From Defluviitaleaceae bacterium (GTDB taxonomy: Bacteria > Bacillota > Clostridia > Lachnospirales > UBA5962): DNA of 56,064 nucleotides. The stretch is from NCBI GenBank assembly GCA_009779915.1, contig WRBA01000016.1, positions 1-56,064 on the forward strand. The letters are read 5' to 3'. The translations under genes and the position numbers were made by a program. Shown piece after piece: positions 52,038-56,064 of this stretch. The first letter of the stretch is position 1. Every line of letters begins with the position of its first letter. The notes under the pieces were generated by a model. That model saw only the letters and a list, made by a program, of their open reading frames with translations, did not search any database and was not told where the DNA came from.

Positions 52038-53469
52038 AATTAAAAGCGCAAATGATTTAAATGCTATAAAAGAGGCTGCCCGGATAATTACAGAGGGCGG
52101 TCTTGTGGCATTCCCGACAGAAACTGTATATGGTCTTGGGGCGGATGCGTTAAATAGTGAGGCTTGTAAAGGCATATTTGAAGCAAAAGGGCGTCCGAGG
52201 GATAATCCGCTCATAATCCATATTGCTGATATGGAAAGTCTTTTGAATATTGTAGAAGTACCCGGTCATAAAGCCAATAAGCTTATGGAAAAGTTCTGGC
52301 CGGGACCTTTGACTTTGATTTTTACAAAAAAAACTACGGTTTCGGATGTAATAAGCGGAGGGCTTAGTACTGTGGCTGTTCGTATGCCTGATAATGAGGC
52401 AGCACTTTCTTTAATTAAAGAAGCGAAGACTCCAATTGCCGCTCCGTCAGCAAATATATCCGGAAGACCAAGCCCCACTACTGCCGGGCATGTTAAAAGT
52501 GACCTGGACGGAAAAATAGATATGATTTTAGACGGCGGCAATGCCGTTGTTGGGTTAGAATCGACTATAGTTGACTTAAGCGGGACAGTGCCCATGCTTT
52601 TAAGACCCGGCGCAATAACTTTGGAAATGCTGGAGGATATTTTAGGTACGGTGGAAATTTATCCTGAAATTATATTTGAGGATGATAAAGCCCCCAAAGC
52701 CCCCGGTATGAAATATAGGCATTATGCCCCCAAAGCCGAGCTCACTGTAGTAATATCTAAGAGAAAAGCCCGCATATCAAAATATATAAGGCAAAAAATT
52801 GGAGAAATTGGTGGAACTTGCGCCATTCTTGCCAGTCAAGAAGATTTAGAGAAGTATAAAAACCTAAAAACATACTCTCTTGAGCCTGAAACATTATTTG
52901 CGGCTCTTCGTCAAATAGATAAAGATGGTATCAAACGAGTCTTTGTTCATGGGCTTGATGATACAGGCATAAACCGGGCTATGATGAACCGTTTAAGAAA
53001 AGCCTCCTCAGGCGATATTGTTGATTTGGATACGGTTCTTTTTGTTTGTACAGGCAATACATGTAGAAGCCCTATGGCCGAAGCTATTTGGGACAGCTTT
53101 AAAACAGGCTGCCTGGCAAAGAGCTGCGGTATAGCAGTCGCACCGGGCAGTACTTTAAATGAAAACGCAAGAAAAACTTTGGAAATTAAAGGTCTTTCTC
53201 TTCAAGGGTTTACATCAAGGCAATTAACAAAAAATGATGTGGAGGAAGCCTCAGTAATATTTTGTATGACAAAGGTTCATGCCGAATATGTAAAACAAAT
53301 GACAAATGATATGTGGAAAGTCTATACTCTTTCGGAATATGCAGGCGAGAGTGAAACTGATATATCAGACCCTTTTGGCAGTGAGCTTGATATATATGAG
53401 GTTTGCGCCAAGGAACTTGAAACACTTATATCTAAAATTATTGAAAACAGAAATAAAAAATCTCTGTAA
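52030..53469 (+). CDS. Sua5/YwlC threonylcarbamoyl-AMP synthase fused to a YwlE-like phosphatase
   Basis: 480 residues. Residues about 1-200 are a Sua5/YrdC domain: [35 protein letters not shown] and [13 protein letters not shown], with the Sua5 C-terminal domain to about 330 ([12 protein letters not shown] linker). This makes threonylcarbamoyl-AMP for the t6A modification of ANN-reading tRNAs. Residues about 338-480 are a low-molecular-weight phosphatase: [17 protein letters not shown] has the CX5R loop and DPFG the general-acid Asp. Thr in CTGNTCR, instead of the usual Ile, is the feature of the arginine phosphatase YwlE. In Bacillus the two are separate neighbouring genes (ywlC, ywlE). Start ATG 52030 overlaps the SEC-C gene. 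Confidence 0.9.
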   Translation: MTKIKSANDLNAIKEAARIITEGGLVAFPTETVYGLGADALNSEACKGIFEAKGRPRDNPLIIHIADMESLLNIVEVPGHKANKLMEKFWPGPLTLIFTKKTTVSDVISGGLSTVAVRMPDNEAALSLIKEAKTPIAAPSANISGRPSPTTAGHVKSDLDGKIDMILDGGNAVVGLESTIVDLSGTVPMLLRPGAITLEMLEDILGTVEIYPEIIFEDDKAPKAPGMKYRHYAPKAELTVVISKRKARISKYIRQKIGEIGGTCAILASQEDLEKYKNLKTYSLEPETLFAALRQIDKDGIKRVFVHGLDDTGINRAMMNRLRKASSGDIVDLDTVLFVCTGNTCRSPMAEAIWDSFKTGCLAKSCGIAVAPGSTLNENARKTLEIKGLSLQGFTSRQLTKNDVEEASVIFCMTKVHAEYVKQMTNDMWKVYTLSEYAGESETDISDPFGSELDIYEVCAKELETLISKIIENRNKKSL

Positions 53470-53512
53470 CTTCTTATTTTAAAACCATGAGTCAAATAGT
53501 AGGAGGCATTTT

Positions 53513-54559
53513 GTGGAAATATTCGTATACGAACATAATTGGCTTTTATATATAGCAGCATTTGCCTGTGCATTTGGCATATGCCTCCTTACCACGCCAT
53601 TTGCAAAGCGTATGTCTATAAAACTTGGGGCTATAGATTATCCTAAAAAAAGAGGACTTCATAAAGAACCTATTCCAAGAATGGGCGGGCTTGCCATTAT
53701 TTTAGGCTTTGTAGTAACTATGCTTATACTCTCTCCTTTTAAAGAAGAAATCCGTACAATAGAATTTGCAGGCTTTATTGCCGGCGCACTTATAATTGTA
53801 GTTCTTGGTATGCTTGATGATATATATCAGCTAAGTGCTAAAATAAAAATCTCGGTACAAATATTGGCGGCATTTATAGTGGTTCTTACAGGTACGACTA
53901 TTGACCTGGTTACATGGCCGATTCCGGCATATTTAGATGGATTTTCCGGTCCGTTTACTGTATTTTGGATAATTGGTGTAACTAATGCTGTAAATATCAT
54001 TGATGGAGTAGACGGATTAGCCGCAGGTGTTTCAAGTATTTGTGCAACTTGTATTATGATTTTGTGCATTTTAACAGGCTCACCTCTTGCTGTAGCTCTT
54101 ATGGCCGCCCTTGCAGGCAGCTGCTTAGGTTTTTTGCCGCGTAATTTTAATCCGGCTGAAATAATAATGGGTGATACGGGAGCAACTTTTTTAGGCTATG
54201 TTCTTGCCGTAAGTTCTATATTAGGTGTGTTTAAATCCTATGCTCTTTTGGCTGTTTTAATTGCAGTACTATGTTTGGCACTACCTATATTAGATACAAC
54301 TTTTGCCATGGTTCGCAGAGCGATAAACAGAAAACCAATAATGGGAGCCGATAGAGGACATCTTCACCACAGGCTTATAGACCGAGGCTATAATCAAAAA
54401 CAAACCGTGCTTATACTCTACACTATATCTGCAATATCAGGTCTTTCAGCAATCTTAATTGCTGTTCGTAATATTTATGCGATTGCTGTTGCAGGTGTGT
54501 TTTTCCTGGCACTTTTATCTATACTTTATGTTTATAAAAAAAGAGTATCCGAAAACTAA
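53513..54559 (+). CDS. TagO/WecA-type undecaprenyl-phosphate GlcNAc-1-phosphate transferase
   Basis: 348 residues with about 11 membrane helices, MraY/WecA family. It starts polymer synthesis by putting GlcNAc-1-phosphate on undecaprenyl phosphate. LGAIDYPKKRGLHKEPIPRMGGLAI, LGMLDDIYQLSAKIKI (the Asp-Asp metal site), NIIDGVDGLAAG and the cytosolic MGDTGATFLGY and ADRGHLHHRLIDRG loops are typical, the latter two of TagO/WecA rather than MraY. The start is GTG with AGGAGG 6 nt before it. With the LCP protein upstream it supports wall teichoic acid or similar polymers. Confidence 0.92.
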   Translation: MEIFVYEHNWLLYIAAFACAFGICLLTTPFAKRMSIKLGAIDYPKKRGLHKEPIPRMGGLAIILGFVVTMLILSPFKEEIRTIEFAGFIAGALIIVVLGMLDDIYQLSAKIKISVQILAAFIVVLTGTTIDLVTWPIPAYLDGFSGPFTVFWIIGVTNAVNIIDGVDGLAAGVSSICATCIMILCILTGSPLAVALMAALAGSCLGFLPRNFNPAEIIMGDTGATFLGYVLAVSSILGVFKSYALLAVLIAVLCLALPILDTTFAMVRRAINRKPIMGADRGHLHHRLIDRGYNQKQTVLILYTISAISGLSAILIAVRNIYAIAVAGVFFLALLSILYVYKKRVSEN

Positions 54560-54584
54560 GACTGGGGATTTTATCCCCAGTCTG
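54560..54584. terminator. Terminator between TagO-like gene and lipoprotein
   Basis: AGACTGGGGAT and ATCCCCAGTCT form an 11-bp stem with a tiny loop right after the TagO-like stop, followed by GTTGTTT; it can serve both converging genes. Confidence 0.65.
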
Positions 54585-54605
54585 TTGTTTAAAGCTACTA
54601 AATTA

Positions 54606-55640
54606 TTATGATCCGGCAATCATACCTAAACCGGCATAATGTGGTCCAACAAAAGTGGCTCCATTACTAAAATTATGAGGCGCAGTACCTCTAGTTCTCC
54701 GTAATCCATGACTTCTTACAAATCCATTGTTTCTATCATATCTTACAAGATCGTTATTAAATCCATTATTCCAACCTTCGTTTAAACCGCCATATAAGCC
54801 ATTATCCCAGTTGTTATAATAATGATTTTCCGCAAAGCCGTCATGTCTAAGACCATCGTTAAAACGATAATCCCTGATTAATCCATTGCCATTATTATAA
54901 TTTCTTACATAACCATTGCTTCTTCTGTGATTTCTAACGAGTCCATTGTTTCTTGTATAATTGTTATATCTGCCAAAGTTAAAGTTTCTGCCTAAGTTAT
55001 TTGTTCTATCCAGAGCAGTCTCTCTATTATCAACATTCGGAATATAGCCCGGTACATTTACGCCTCTGGTTAAAACCCTGTTGCTGGAAGGTCTTGGAGT
55101 AGAAGGCGTGTGAGCTCTTTTAACCTGATGATTTTCTTGAGCTGTATGAGCTCTACGAGTTATATGAGCGCCTTCTTTTTTCTCGTGCTTTTCGGAAGCC
55201 TTGCCAGGAGCCATTTTTAGAGATTTATTTGTGGTCTTGGTCTCAGTTTTTTCGGTTCCTACATTCACATTATGTGACCTTCTATTTTCTCTAGATTCAT
55301 TTACACTATCAAATTCATTAGTATTAGTATTAGTATTTCTTGTTACATTTGTATTTCTCGAATTTAAACTGGGAACGCGGGCATAATCATTTATATTACT
55401 GCCGTTATTGCCAATACGAGAAAAATTTCTAACATTATAACCGCGACCTATAGGGCTTCCAAATCTATTGCGTGCGAAGTTGTTATGGTTTCTATATCCA
55501 TCAAAGCTTCTTGTCACAGGACTTTGAAGTCTTCCATCGTTAAGGCTTGCGCGGTATCTCGTGGTTGGGTTTGTAGTACAACCGGTAGAGATAAGCATGA
55601 TACAAAGACCGGATGCAAGCAAAATCTTATTCATGTTCAC
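54606..55640 (-). CDS. Asn/Arg-rich repetitive lipoprotein
   Basis: 344 residues. A lipoprotein signal (KILLASGLCIMLISTGC) has its lipobox Cys at about residue 21, so the protein is exported and membrane-linked. The mature part is dominated by Asn, Arg, Gly and Tyr with loosely repeated words such as NGLVRN, NGYVRNY and NNGLIRD from about 225 to 310. A middle section is Lys/Glu/Thr/His rich (EKTETKTTNKSLKM, RRAHTAQENHQ). No enzyme motif. GTG 55640 has AGGAGG 8 nt upstream; ATG two codons later is possible. A basic, low-complexity coat or wall protein is a guess. Confidence 0.75.
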   Translation of the reverse strand: MNMNKILLASGLCIMLISTGCTTNPTTRYRASLNDGRLQSPVTRSFDGYRNHNNFARNRFGSPIGRGYNVRNFSRIGNNGSNINDYARVPSLNSRNTNVTRNTNTNTNEFDSVNESRENRRSHNVNVGTEKTETKTTNKSLKMAPGKASEKHEKKEGAHITRRAHTAQENHQVKRAHTPSTPRPSSNRVLTRGVNVPGYIPNVDNRETALDRTNNLGRNFNFGRYNNYTRNNGLVRNHRRSNGYVRNYNNGNGLIRDYRFNDGLRHDGFAENHYYNNWDNGLYGGLNEGWNNGFNNDLVRYDRNNGFVRSHGLRRTRGTAPHNFSNGATFVGPHYAGLGMIAGS

Positions 55641-55877
55641 AAATTTTTCCTCCTAACTAAATTTTAGTAGGCGATTGATTTCGTTTGTGACTTCTAATCT
55701 GTGCAAATACACTTAAAAATGTATATTTGCTCCGACCAGATTGCTACATAGTAAAAACAAAAGCCTAATGTGGCGTTTTTTTTGAGCCACAATATTATAA
55801 TTTACAAATCAAAATTTTAAATACTAATAGAAAGATGGTACCCTACGAAAAATTTTACACTTTTTTTTCAAAAATGT

Positions 55878-55906
55878 TTGACATAATAATAATGGTATGA
55901 TAATAT
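55878..55906 (+). promoter_or_regulatory. Strong promoter at right edge
   Basis: TTGACA-N17-TAATAT. Between this and the lipoprotein gene (55641-55877) I see a TGTGGC/GCCACA inverted repeat near 55768-55790 but no gene. Confidence 0.75.
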
Positions 55907-55911
55907 GACTA

Positions 55912-56064
55912 GGCACGCGCTTTTGCGTGAAAAATGCAAATCGGACCATGGAAACTAAATAGGGAAGAAGAAAAGAAAGATAAACGGCAAAAGCCAGAGA
56001 ATCCTAAGGGATATGATGGCAAAAGCCGTGTCTGAGAAGAGAGATAAGGATTTTAGTGCGCCGA
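55912..56064 (+). ncRNA. Structured leader or ncRNA, cut by window edge
   Basis: More than 150 bases after the promoter contain no open frame. CACGC-gctttt-GCGTG forms a hairpin at the 5' end. Further on, ACGGC pairs with GCCGT around symmetric AAAA/AAAA loops, GCC/GGC and AUCC-uaag-GGAU, and GGCAAAAGCC is present twice. It looks like a riboswitch or long ncRNA. I tried to match common riboswitch classes and found none. The end is outside the window. Confidence 0.45.

Noticed and set aside
55912-56064. c-di-GMP, SAM, THF, ZTP or T-box riboswitch
   Set aside because: The conserved cores of these classes are not present in the visible part; the GGCAAAAGCC words alone are not diagnostic.

Overview
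The window reads as chromosomal DNA of an anaerobic, endospore-forming, low-GC member of the Clostridia. The evidence is SpoIVA, the McsA-McsB-ClpC stress module, Firmicutes-type ribosomal leaders, consensus sigma-A promoters (TTGACA-N17-TATAAT) and strong AGGAGG ribosome-binding sites. It runs mostly through housekeeping genes, with small accessory islands between them. The species cannot be named from the sequence alone.

Layout, left to right. 0-6 kb: a probable transposon end built of 35-bp repeats, a lone HsdR_N-type nuclease-like gene, a Cof-type HAD phosphatase, a large secreted stalk-domain protein, a decayed DUF6809 gene and a twin pair of candidate small RNA genes. 6-13 kb: threonine catabolism (tdh-kbl), then rpmG-secE-nusG-rplK-rplA-rplJ-rplL, all on the minus strand, with an L1-type target before rplK and an L10 leader before rplJ. 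13-20 kb: an EAL/HDOD signalling protein, a two-component system, a MATE exporter and a degenerate CPBP-family membrane protein. 20-22 kb: a small prophage remnant (frameshifted head-tail adaptor, HNH endonuclease, XRE regulator). 22-29 kb: mcsA-mcsB-clpC plus a membrane protein behind a CIRCE element, cardiolipin synthase, a 76-bp tandem repeat, rpsU and a second Cof phosphatase. 29-33 kb: a DUF4062 protein next to tRNA-Leu(CAG), then pyrE and an HD hydrolase. 33-41 kb: pgi, the nucleoside-salvage genes pdp-deoB-deoD, a YwfO/YwgA-like pair, and deoC and nagA on the other strand. 41-45 kb: hgcA-hgcB (mercury methylation), a divergent QueG-like iron-sulfur protein, an MBL hydrolase and a methyltransferase. 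45-56 kb: spoIVA, a mannose-family PTS (IIC-IID-IIB), an LCP cell-wall ligase, a SEC-C protein, a Sua5/arginine-phosphatase-like fusion, a TagO/WecA-type transferase, an Asn/Arg-rich lipoprotein, and a strong promoter driving a structured transcript off the right edge.

The most striking locus is hgcAB at 41.7-43.0 kb. The hgcB frame meets a TGA at codon 73, exactly where HgcB proteins carry their strictly conserved cysteine. The frame then continues 26 more codons, encodes the expected C-terminal Cys-Cys pair, and ends 6 nt before the nagA start. Thirty bases after the TGA lies a 9-bp hairpin with a GGA apical loop, matching the known layout of bacterial SECIS elements. The simplest reading is a selenocysteine-containing HgcB, encoded in an hgcA-hgcB-nagA-deoC operon.

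Other connections: McsB is a protein-arginine kinase, and a YwlE-like domain (CTGNTCRSP) fused to the tRNA-modification enzyme Sua5 could supply the opposing arginine phosphatase. pdp, deoB, deoD and deoC together degrade (deoxy)nucleosides to sugar phosphates, with a dNTPase-like HD protein nearby. LCP and TagO-like proteins point to teichoic-acid or other secondary cell-wall polymer synthesis.
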